Shown: one piece after another, positions 22,301-34,300 of the stretch
Numbering within the stretch: position 1 is the first letter of the stretch
How the letters are laid out: each line of letters opens with the position of its first letter
NCBI GenBank assembly: GCA_010279815.1
Contig: QEOQ01000312.1
Span: forward strand, 335,370 to 378,357
Reading direction: 5' to 3'
Length of the DNA: 42,988 nt
DNA from: Brachionus plicatilis
Lineage: Eukaryota; Rotifera; Eurotatoria; Ploima; Brachionidae
Position numbers and translations under genes: made by a program
The notes under the pieces: model-generated
What the model was told of the DNA's origin: nothing
Database searches by the model: none
What the model saw: only the letters and a program-made list of their open reading frames with translations

Positions 22301-25300
22301 TAAAAAGTAATTGATTTTTTGGTTCTTAAGCTTTAATTTAGCACCATTTTCATTCAATTTGAACCAAAATTGAGTGAGCTAGGCCCTTCTAAAAGTTTAT
22401 TTTTGGAAAGAACCCCAATTATTAATTGCTCCCATTTTCTTTGAGTAAACTTTTGGATTTTAGTCTGCTTGAGTTTGAGTGAAAAAAAGGAACCGTAAAT
22501 TTTTCTTTTTTAACGCTGCGCTGAATCCCAGAAATTCAGCTTTGGCGCATGCGCCGTTTACCATCTAAACCATGTTATAATTAATTTAATCTTAGACATA
22601 TGCATTAAAAAGAGTTTTGCAAAGTATAGAATCGTTTGTACTATTTGCAGGACTATCTTTGTACATTTAGAAAATAATTACGTTTTTCCTTTTTGAACTA
22701 ATAATAATAATATNNNNNNNNNNNNNNNNNNNNNNNNNNNNNNNNNNNNNNNNNNNNNNNNNNNNNNNNNNNNNNNNNNNNNNNNNNNNNNNNNNNNNNN
22801 NNNNNNNNNNNNNNNNNNNNNNNTCTATCTATTTTTCTAAATCTATTTTTTTATTTATTTAGATATTTTAAAACGCGAAGAATGTCAAGTTTAATCGCGT
22901 TTATTTAAATGAATTATTTCAATTTTTTGGAAATACTTCTGAAAGAAATTTTAATAAATTGACGCGTTCAAATTCTTTTAAATGATGATCTTCCAAATCT
23001 TAAATTTAAAAATTTCTAATTGATAAAAATGTTAACAAACAAATAAAATATAATAATTAGTAAGCTTTTGAAATTTTCTGTATAATTAATTAAACAAGGT
23101 CACAGTTTAATTTATTAATAAATTTTAGTGTTATTATTGGGCTAAATTGCAAGAATTTGAAGAATTTTTAGAGGAGCCAATTTAATCGAGTCTATTTTAA
23201 TAAAAAAAGAGTATTTTTTATAAATTTTGAATCGATAATTTTGAATAGGCAAAAATTGAAACATATTAAACACTGAAAAAATTAAGATGAAAATTAATGG
23301 CTTAATTTTTATTTGATTATCATTAAAGTATAAGGAATCTTTTTATTTTCTTATTTGATTTGAGTTGTTAGTTATTTTTTTTTAAATTTACTTGTGATAA
23401 AAATATATCAAAAGTCAAATTAAATTACATTTACAACATTCTGGCATTGTAAGCAATTTTTTGCTAACCGAAATTAGCTAACCAGAAAGCAAAGTGTAAC
23501 CAGCATTACTAATACAGTCAGAAAAACATTTACATTAAGTATAAAAATTCAAATAAAAATTCCACTTCTAATTTTCCTTTTTGTGTAATTTTAATGCAGC
23601 AGAAAAATTGTGCTTTTAACCAGAGTTGCTAAGAAGTCCCAAAAAAAAGTCCAAGTTTAGACATTAAATTTTTTTTTTTTTTAAAGTCCGGACTTTTTTT
23701 TAAATTTGCTAAATCAGACTTCATATCAAAAAATTTATACGCTCTTGGGCATTTTCCATATATCAGAATTTTCTTGAAATTTTAGCATAAAAGTCTTCAC
23801 AATTATTCTTCAGTTTTCAAAATTTTAAAGCCCGGACTTGGACTTGACTTGAGACTTGTGACTTTTAAACAACCCTGCTTTTAACTTAATGCAAATTTAA
23901 TTCTTGAAAAATTCTTTTTAATACATATGTCAAAAGTTGAATTAATTAGAACATGGATTAGATGATTAACAGGGCATTGCCAAAGCTGAATTTCTGAGTT
24001 TTAGCAAATGGTTAAAAACTAATATTTAGGGTAATTTTCGTGTCAGTTGAGAGAAGTTTTTATTTAAGAATAAATAATAAGTAAGTTGTCTTTAAATTTT
24101 CGAATTTAAAACTCATTCTTTTTTCTGATATCTATTTAAATTAAAAGACGAAAAATTTCAAGTTCAATTTAATTATTTTGGATTGTATTTCTATTTAATT
24201 TTAATTCTTAATAAAAGTAATTGAAAATATCTAAAAACTTTTTTTGAGATTATTTTTAATTATTTTTACTTGAAATATTCAAAATTACATCCGCAGAAAA
24301 AATTTAGAGACTTGAATTAATTCATAAAAGAAATTAAAAGCTTTTTTCTTATCTTTAAATCTTGATCATAAGCTATTAAAATTTTATCAATGCAAAACAA
24401 TCATCCATTACTTGTTTATTAATGTTTAAGATCCGGGTAATCCCTGTTTTATGATCAGGTGGTCACCAATCTTGTGATCAATCCGGCCAATACCGGTTTT
24501 GTGACCATACTGATGACAAAAATTTTTTACTATTTATCTAATAAATAGAAAAAAAGTCAAAAATCATAATAAAAAATAGTGTGACCAGGAAAAAATTAAA
24601 TAAATTTTAAGAAAAACGAATCTTGTTATTTAGGAAAATTAATAAAAAGGCCATTTTTTTATGTGATAGATCAACATACATATTGGTGACCACTTGGTCA
24701 CAAAAGAAGCAAGACAGAGATTCATTCTTTCCAGAATGTGACCAAATTAGTTTAAATCTATTGAATCTTATAATTTAAAATAATAAATTTTTCTTTAGGG
24801 CGAATAAATAAATTGAATCAACAATTTTATCTAGCTTTAAGTCTTAATTGCTAGTATCCAGGAATTACTAAAAAAATTGATTTCTTTTTAATTAATTTTA
24901 CTAACAACTTTTATATAAAATGTATAAAAATTAAAATAAAACTGCTTACCAATCATCATCATGATCGCTTAAATTTTTAAAGTTAATAAAACAATTAAAT
25001 TAATTAATGGATTTTACCATTTATAAGCCGAATTGATACACAGGCCGTTTTGGCATTGAAATTCATTTGGTCGACACGCTCGCCGAGTGCAATTGGCATT
25101 TGTTTCGTCTTCAGAATTGACACAATGAGGATAACCATCACACACTGCACTCGATCGAATGCATTTTGTATGCACCCGACCTCTTACTCCGGACTCGCAT
25201 CTAAACTCGTTCGCTCGACACGCTCTGTCCAAACAATTGTGTCTTTCTTCACTCTCATCACTTCCATCTGGGCAATCACGATCTAAATTAATCCTCAATT

Positions 25301-28300
25301 ATACAATATTTTGCCAAATATTCTAAAAATTACCGCCATCGCATACAAAATTTTTGTTAATGCACCGACCTGAGTCACATTTGAACATATCTTCGGGACA
25401 TGTCATATTTCCGTGCCGGCAGTCATTCTCTGGTTCATCTTCTCCTCCTGAACAATCTCGATCTCCATCGCATACCCAAGAGTAAGGTATGCATCTGTTA
25501 TCATTGCATCGAAATTTATTAGCCTCACACGGAACTGAATCACAAAAAAGTCGATTTTCATCTGCTGAATCACCACAGTCATTATCACCTTAATTTTAAT
25601 AAAATTTGTTAATTTTTCTATTTTTTTTTCAAAAGACAGGAAAAAAAATAGTACATTTTAAATGATAAGTATACGAAAATATAAAGGAAATTTCTAAAAA
25701 GTATCCTACCATAATAACCAAAACTATTTGTAAATATTTTTTGTTAAATTTGAATAAAAGCAAACCTAAATTCATGGAAATTACATCTGACAATGCTTTT
25801 TGAAATTTTGATAACGATAAGGATGCTAGAAATTCTCATTAAAAACATCAAAAAAATTAAGTTAGAATAATAAAGTTAATTAATTTGAAAGAAACACTTA
25901 AAGAAGGAGTTTTAATACTGTCAAGAAAAATCAATTGTTTTTGTAAAATTGTTTGAAAATTTTTTTTTAAATCTTAAAAATTTTTCGCTTAAATCACTTG
26001 AATAAATTCATTAAATAAATTTTTAAAAAATTACTAATTTTTTACTTTGATAGCTCTATTGAATAAAAATAAGCGAATTAAAAAGATAAAATAGTCAGGT
26101 ACTCGAGGTCAAGTCTTGTAATTGATTTTAAATTTTTTAATTTTCTTTAAGTAGAGACATGATTTGAAATATTTTTTTCGAGTCAAGTTACTTTGACTTA
26201 GACTTTTGAGTTAAAATCAACTCTGCTTTTACCATATCAGGAAATTGACAACCGAGCTATTTAACGTAACCATCCGAATTGAGTGACATGTCTTTTAAAT
26301 AGAGTACTCTATTTTAGTTACACGCTGTTATATCATGTAAAAGATTCTATAGAGACATGTCACTAAATTCCGATAATTACGCTACTTCTATAAAAAATTT
26401 TCAATTCCAATTTTTTTTACAATTGAAAATTTTTTATGGAAAAAACCAAAAAAGAGCCAAAATATATCGAAATTTTTGCATCTTTGAAAATCGGTAATTT
26501 ACGTAAATTAACGTTATTTACCGTTAATTATCGTAATTTTACATAATTTTACAAAAATGATTCTACGTCATTTTACGAAATTTGTCGTAAAATTACATTT
26601 TTTAACTTAAAATAACGTTAATTTACGTAAAATATTGTCACATCCTTGCAGCAAATCAGTGCTGTATAAGATACGGAATAGAGGAATAATTTAATGAACA
26701 ATCTGGGGTGAGGCGACATAAAAAACGAAAAACTGCCAAAAACCTTGTATCCCTGATTCAAAAAATATACGATTCTTTTTATAGAAGTAAAAAGCTCGGT
26801 TGTCAATTTTCTGATATGGTAAAAGCAGAGTTGATTTTAACTGAACAGACCATTACACCAAACCTTGAATTTTCATGATTATCTGAGTCGATAAATTTTT
26901 TTTAAGATAAAAGATAACCTAGAAAAGAATCTATAAAACAAAAACATTCTAACAAAATTTTTTCTTTCTTTGATAAATTTTAACATAGTTGTTTAAAAGT
27001 CACAAGTCCCGATTTTTTTTTTTCAAAATTCCAAGTCCGAGCTTTAAAATTTTGAATACTAAAGAAGAATTGTGAAGACTTTTATGCTAAAATTGCAAGA
27101 AAATTCTGATATATGGAAAATCTATTGCATTAGACAACCCAAGAGCGTATAAATTTTTTGATATGAAGCGTGATCTAGCTAATTTTAAAAAAAAAAGTTC
27201 GGACTTAATTTAATGTCTAAACTTGGACTTTTTTTTGGGTCTTTTAAACAACTCTGAATTTAAACTTTAAAAAAAATATCCCAAAATAAACTTAAAAGAT
27301 TGCAAAAATTTTACTGTAATTCTAGCAAATTAAGAAAAGTTTATATATAACTGGAAAAATTAATTATTAAGCCCTTCGACCTTGATTAATAAAAGTACTT
27401 GAAAAAAAAACATAAATTTTTTTAATTACCATCACACAGCCAATTTCTCATTATACAAACATTTGTATTCGGACATTTAACACTATATATTTGGGATGTA
27501 CAATTAACAGGTGGACAATTGATTTCATCGGTACTGTTTCCATCATCACAATCGATGTATCCATCGCATCGATTCCTAATAGGGATGCATTTAAAGTTCC
27601 TGCATTGAAACTCAGTCTGTAAATTACAGGTCGGATAGACACAATTTTGTTCATCACTGTTATCTCCACACTGATTGACTCGATCACAGCGCTCAGGCGC
27701 CGGTATGCACCTTCCATTTCTGCACCTAAACTCGGAAGCTAAACAAGTGTGATAAGCACAAAAATTTTCTGCCTCATCCGATCCATCTACACAATTTGGC
27801 ACACCATCACAAACAAATTTTTTGCTCACACAAGCTCCATTGGCACAGGTAAACTGAGTCGCATTGCATCTTACCAAACTCATGGCAGAACAAGTCCTAT
27901 CACTGTTGGTCAGTCTCAGACTCATTCCGAAAGGACATCGACACTCGGTCCGGTTGCCAGGCGCCACAGAACATAAATGCGAACAACCTCCGTTGAATAT
28001 GCGGCACGGATTGTAGTCACACTTTTGTCTTTGCTCAGACCATACCTGAATGTCCATGGGCCGCTTAGACAGACCCTGAACTAGCGCAATTGTGTTCGAG
28101 CCTCGGTACTTTTCGGCTCTGTACACAGACTTTGTGCTCCAGTCGGTCCAGTACAAAAAATGACCATGGACTACCAGAGCGAATGGATGAAACGCGGTGG
28201 TTATTACCCTGCGATAGTTTCCATCCAAATTTGAAGTCTCTATTTTGTCGTAATAAGCATCGGCCCAGTAAAGTTGATCATTGTCAAAATCAATGCTCAA

Positions 28301-31300
28301 CCCGTTTGGCCACTTGATCTCTGTCACAATCAACTTTTCAAAATTACTTCCACTCATCGAAGCTCTGGCAATCATTGGTGCTCGACCAACATCGGTCCAA
28401 AAAACATAGCCCTTGCATGGATGAACAACAATAGCTCTTGGCGAATCACTAAATGCCACAACCAGACTTTGCTTGGACTTAAGATTGTAGCTGCGTATTT
28501 GATTTAGGCCATTATCGGCATAAAAGACTGTGTTGGCCACCCAGTCGTAAGATATTCCCTCTGGTTTAGAAACAAAACTTGAGTTTAGATCCAAGTTTTG
28601 AACAAGTGGGTGTTCTAATGCGGGAGTAAAAGATTTTATTTTTGCTTCCTTAACATCAGAGAAAAAAATCAAGTTATCTTTGTGGTCAAAATCGATGCCG
28701 ATTGCGCGACCAACGCCTCTTATGGATCGCCAGGGTGATGAGCCCACTAGATTTCCCACTGGCAAGCTTAGACTTCGGACCTCGTCCTCCATGGCAAAAA
28801 TAACATACTCTTGGGGTATTTTGCACTCTCGACCATCTGGCTCACCAACTCCGCACCAACATGTCACGCTATTAGACGCCGGTTTGCTGAAACAAAATTG
28901 GTCACAAGGATTATTGGCGCATGGTGATGGCACTTGTGGTTGAGCTTTCTGTGAAAAAACAATCAATTCATTTAGATCAAAGGTTGAAATTTTTTTTAAT
29001 AAATTGGCTGAATTATTTGAAAAAGACAAATTGAGGCTGAATAGTGCTCTAAGCCGTGAGTCGGCATAGAAAAGATTGGAATTGAAATAAAAAATTGACT
29101 GAGGACTTGGCACTTGATCTGATTTAATTACAGTTCTATTTTGACCATTCCAATCACATTTTTCAATTGTATCCTTGGTATTGTCAGACCAGTACAGGTC
29201 GCCACTCGCCGGGTCAATAGCCAAATCAGTGGGGCTGATTATACCTCGGTTTATCAGCACAGTCCGGTTGGATCCGTCCAAAAAAGCCCGCTCAATTTTA
29301 CAATTTTGACCCTGATCTATCCAGTACAAATACTTAAGGACCGGATTGACGGCTAATAGGAAAGGTTTGTCACTTTTAGTCTGCAAAATGGTCATGTGGT
29401 AATCGAGCTGAGGATACCGGGTTACTTTAATGTAGCTGTACGGCTGGTCTGCATAAGAATAGTAAAGTAATTTATTGATCCAGTCAAAAGCCAAGCTTTG
29501 TAAAGTGCCACTGCTAGAGTCTAGTTCAAAGAGGGTTGAAACGCTGTAAAATGTCCGATTTGTTGCCAAATTAGATGTCCATGTATAGTCGAGCAGTAAA
29601 GTCTTGACCAAACGGTCATCTTCGATCCAAAATATTGACTTTGATCTGTAATCAAAGTCTATTTTTTTTATATTAACGCCTTTGATCACCGGCAGAGCTT
29701 GACCACTTTGGTTGTCCAAGGGCAAAGCTTTTAAATAGTTTCTAGTGGTGTACAAGATAAACTGGTCAAATGGCCTACAAGAACCATCGGATTGCAACTG
29801 TAACCCATTGGAACATTTACACACCCGACTATTGGCAGATGGTAGGCATATTTGGTGGCAATTTCCATTGTTATTTGAGCAGGCATTTGTGGCAAAATGA
29901 GGTTTTTGGTAAATTTTGAGACGATAAATGTCCGCTACATTGGATTTAATGATTTTCTTTTCACTAGTTCTGAGATCAAAGGCCACTATTATTTCTTGAA
30001 TTTGATCGCTATAGTAGAGTATTTGGGCTTGATTTGAATCTGGTGTTCTGGTGTCCCAAATGGTCAGAGCTGTCACGTGATCTAAATCGGTCACTGTTGT
30101 TCGACGGTCCTCCAAATCATCTAGTGAAATAGACTCGATTTTTTTTCGACCTGAATCAGACCAGTAGAGCCTGCGCGACTTTTCATGGTAAGTCAGCGCC
30201 AAAGGTTTTATTAGATCATTTTTTACCAATATGCGACTCGAACTTCCGTCCATTTTGACAGCAGCAATTTTCATGGGCACCGAGTCAAAGCCTCTGTCTA
30301 TCCAATAGACTTCATGGTCCTCGGAATTGACCGCTATGCTAATTGGCTGTCCAACACCTAGCTGGTGCACAGAACCGGAAAAAATGACAGCTCGGTCAAA
30401 ATTATCCACATTGACCACTTCAATTTGAGACTCTTGAATGTTGCCAAGGAATATGTTCCGTGACGAAGTGTCAAAATCAAGACAATAAATGTATCCAAAG
30501 CTTTGGCTTTGGTCTGCAGACAATTGGCCTCGCTGCTCACCATCAAATTTAATTTTGTTTATTGTAAGACCAGAATTTGACCAGTCATGCTCCAGCCAGT
30601 AAATTATTTGGTCATCAAAGTTATAAGTAAAATCGAATCCAGATTTAATGTCATTTATAGTGACCATTCGGTCCCATAGAAAACTTGATTCACGCTCCAA
30701 ATTTGAAAAATGGGTGTCTTGAGCAGGAAAGAGTGGTGACAGAGGCGGTGGTGTAGACAATTCTGGCTGTAAGGTATCATTTGAGTTTATTTTGATGCCA
30801 CCGATCATGTTTTTGTTTAGAACTAGTAGAAATTCTGATTGATCAATGTTGCATCTATTTTTGTTGATGGGATCTTTGAGGTATCCTATTTGGCATTCGC
30901 ATGTAAAACCTTGCTGATTTTTGGCCAGAAGACAAAGGTGTTCGCAGTTGGAAGTTTGACAGGGATTTTGTTCTTGAGGTTGTAGCAGCTCGTGGACCAC
31001 TTTTACAGTCAAGGCTCTTGATGATATGTCAGCAATGGTTGTTTTGTTTTTTGGACTGAGTCGGTCTAATTTAAGGACTTTATTGTGTCCACGGTCAAGC
31101 CAAAAAATGTTATGCTCGAAAAAGGCCAAGCTGTGTGGATGATGAAGCATCAAATCGTTGCTGATTACTTGAACACGGTTGTTCCCATTGTAGTCACAAG
31201 ACTCGATGTAGTCGAGGTGTGCATCCGCAAAATAAATACGTTCTCGTACCATATCAATAGCTAGACCATTTGGCCAGTAAAGTTTGGTCGAAATCAAAAC

Positions 31301-34300
31301 AGTCCGGTTTGTACCATCCATGTTTGCTCGTTCTATCCGCGGATACTTGCCCCAATCTGTCCAAAATATAAGCCTATGTTCAGATCTTGGGTCCAGAACT
31401 ACACCCCTTGGATTTGTTACATTAGCCTTAAATGAATTTTAGTCTATTTTTTGCAAAAAAATTTTTCTTTTCGTTTTTGTTGGTCATTAATGAAATTTAA
31501 TATTTTAATAAATTTTTTTTAAGCAATTAAAAAATTTTTGGACACTCTTTTTAACGTAAAATTTTGCTTTGCACAATTTTTAGATAAGGGGAACAAAAAA
31601 TTTTCACTTTTTCAGAGGAATTTTTAAAAATGATAAATTTTGTATTTAATTAATTTTATTTTTACTTTTTATTTTGTCAATTTAATTTGGTACACTTTAT
31701 TTATGGGTGTATCAGCTTCTTTTTGATCGCTTAGCAGTCTTTAATGTTAATTTAAGTATAATAATAATAAAAATTTCAGAGGAACACTTTTTGAGTAGTA
31801 TAATAATATTTTTTGAGATTTTTTTATTGTTTTTCATTCTTGGTTTCAAGACCTAAGTAAACTCGAAGACTTAACTAAATGTTATATGAAATATGTGCTT
31901 CAACTGTATCGAGTCAACACCTAGAATAAATTGTCCACATCTCTTTTAGATATGCAGGAAAAGTTAAAAAGGAAGTTTGCTATTAGATGAACTATAAAGA
32001 CTAAAAATAAAAAATTGTGTGTTATTAAATATTATCTTAAAACAAAAAATATGTGTTCAGTATTTATCTAATGAATTACTTTGCTTATGTTCAATTTCTT
32101 CGTTGAACCGAATATATATTCCTCCTTCATCTCTCAAACCCTGAGAATAAATAAAGCTCACCTAACCGACTAGACCCCAGAAAAAATTTTAAATTTTTTG
32201 GAATATAAAAAAGTATCCTTAATTAAAAAAGAATTAAAGAGTCTTATTGTTCCACATCAATAAATGCTTAGCAAAAATTTTTATTAAATAACTGCTGACC
32301 ACAAATAAAAAAATTTTAACACATTATTTAAATTTTTGAAAATAATTATACTGTTTAAACCTTATTAAGGACTAAAATTGAGAATTCAACTATATAAGAG
32401 AATTTAAATGGGTCTACCTAGTCCCCACAAACAAAAAACTGTCAACCACAAATCAAAAACTTTTCCCCACAAAGAAAAAATTTTCAGCACAAAAATAACT
32501 TGACTAACACAAAATCTTCTTTCCACAAATAAAAAATTTTTTAAGCCAAATTTTTTTAATATCTATTAAGAACTTCTACTTCTACTTTAGATAATAAAAT
32601 CCTTATGATTTTACGTAATAAAAAAATTTTCCAAATTTTTGAAACTTAAAAATCCAAAAAAATAAAGCGAAAAAGAAAAAACAATGACAATTCATTGAAT
32701 GTGGCAAGGCCAATATTATATGAAAATCTGACGAATTTGTTAATAAAATTAAAAGGTCGCACAAAATTAGCTTTAAATTGGTTTTCCTTAAAATAGATTT
32801 TAATTTAATTATTTTATCAATTAAATATTTAAATTTTTTATGTATAATTTTATAAACACTATTTGAAAAAATTATATAACAAATTTATTAAATTTTTTTT
32901 CACCATAAAAAAATTGTGTTATCCAGTTATTTGGTTAAATATGTAAAAATAATTTTTTTTGAGTTCGGCACAAAAAAATTGTGTTATGTAGTGATTTGTG
33001 TTAAAAAGTTCTTGGTTTGTGGTGAAAAGTTTTTAGTTTGTGAGCAACAGTTTTTTAATTGTGGGGAACCATTTATCTCAAATTAAATTAAAAAAAAAAC
33101 TTACATTAAAAAGTATTTTGCGCCTTGAGCCGTCTGTTTTGGCCACTTCAATATGCTGAAGACCATAATCAGCCCAATAAATGTTGTTTCCAATCCAATC
33201 TACAGCAATTGATTCGACTAAAGTAATGCCTCCAGAAATAATTCTTAATGTGCTAGATCCATTTTCGAACGAACTATAAATAGATTTAGTATAGCTATCT
33301 GCCCAAAAAATTCTTCCAGTACGATTGTGAAAATCAAAAGCAGTAACTGATTGCATCAGACTAGGCTTTCGAACAGAGGTCAGAACAGTTCCCTCAATGT
33401 TCGAAATGATCAAATTTCGACCATTTGTGATGTAAATTTTGGCAAATTGTCTTGTCAATGCTTTGCATGTTTTACCTGATCTTGAATAACCTGGCTCACA
33501 TGCACAATAATATCCACCTGCAAAATTAGTACACTTTTGACTACAACTAGACTCTACACTACACTCATTAATGTCCTCACATCTTTTATAATTGGTCAAA
33601 TTGGAAGTCTGAAAGCCTAGAGGACAGAAACAAAGAGATCCGATAGGAGATTGATGACAGTAATGGGAACAGCCTCCATTTTGAACTGAACAGTCATCTC
33701 TACCACAAAATGCGCCTTCATCACTACCATCCGGACAATCAGCCACATTATTACACAGCTTGGTATAATTAACACAATTACCAATTGTTCCTTCACATCT
33801 AAACTCATTTGATTTGCATTGAGGAGTCAAACCAGGACAATTTTTTTCGTCAGTATTATCTCCACAATCATCCTTTAATTTAAAAGGTAAAAAAAGATAC
33901 TTTCAATAAAAAAGACAATACTTCGCCATCACATCTCCAGTTAATTGGAACACATTTTGAATTATTGCACTTAAAATATCCCGGATCGCATTCTATACTT
34001 GGACATGATGATTCATCTTGTCCATTGTCACAGTCTTGATGCCCATCGCAAACTTGAATGTTAAAAATTAAGAATTTTACAATTTAAATTTAAATTTAAA
34101 TTTACCCCAGTATTTCGGAATACAAGATAAGCGAACATTAAATGATCCTGATCTGACTATTCCACAAGAAAATTCATCTTGCTGACATGTTGTTTGCACT
34201 GGTCTAATCCGACAGTTCTGTTCATCAGTTAGACTTGGACAATCATAAAAACCGTCACATTTTTTGGTTGAATTTATGCAGATATTATCTAATACACATT

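Larger units (their letters stand above)
21892..24949. other. 3.1-kb LRP intron 18 with assembly gap
   Basis: Contains the tandem triplication, the N gap, a hAT MITE and a pair of GGTGGTCACC-type inverted words. Phase and protein continuity across exons 17, 18 and 19 indicate that no coding exon is missing in the gap. Confidence 0.7.
25589..27429. other. 1.8-kb LRP intron 15
   Basis: Hosts a nested inverted-repeat element (26210-26841) and an hAT MITE (26994-27256). A decayed hAT-like right end (GACTTTTGAGTTAAAATCAACTCTG) lies at 26201-26225. The rest is AT-rich with no gene. Confidence 0.7.

Noticed and set aside
22714..22823. A missing LRP exon hidden in the N gap
   Set aside because: Exons 17, 18 and 19 join in phase and complete one LDLa repeat, and the cluster already has ten repeats, so nothing appears to be lost.
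27749..29356. Several plus-strand frames of 70-87 residues
   Set aside because: All lie opposite the 4-kb LRP exon, whose minus-strand domain content is unambiguous.
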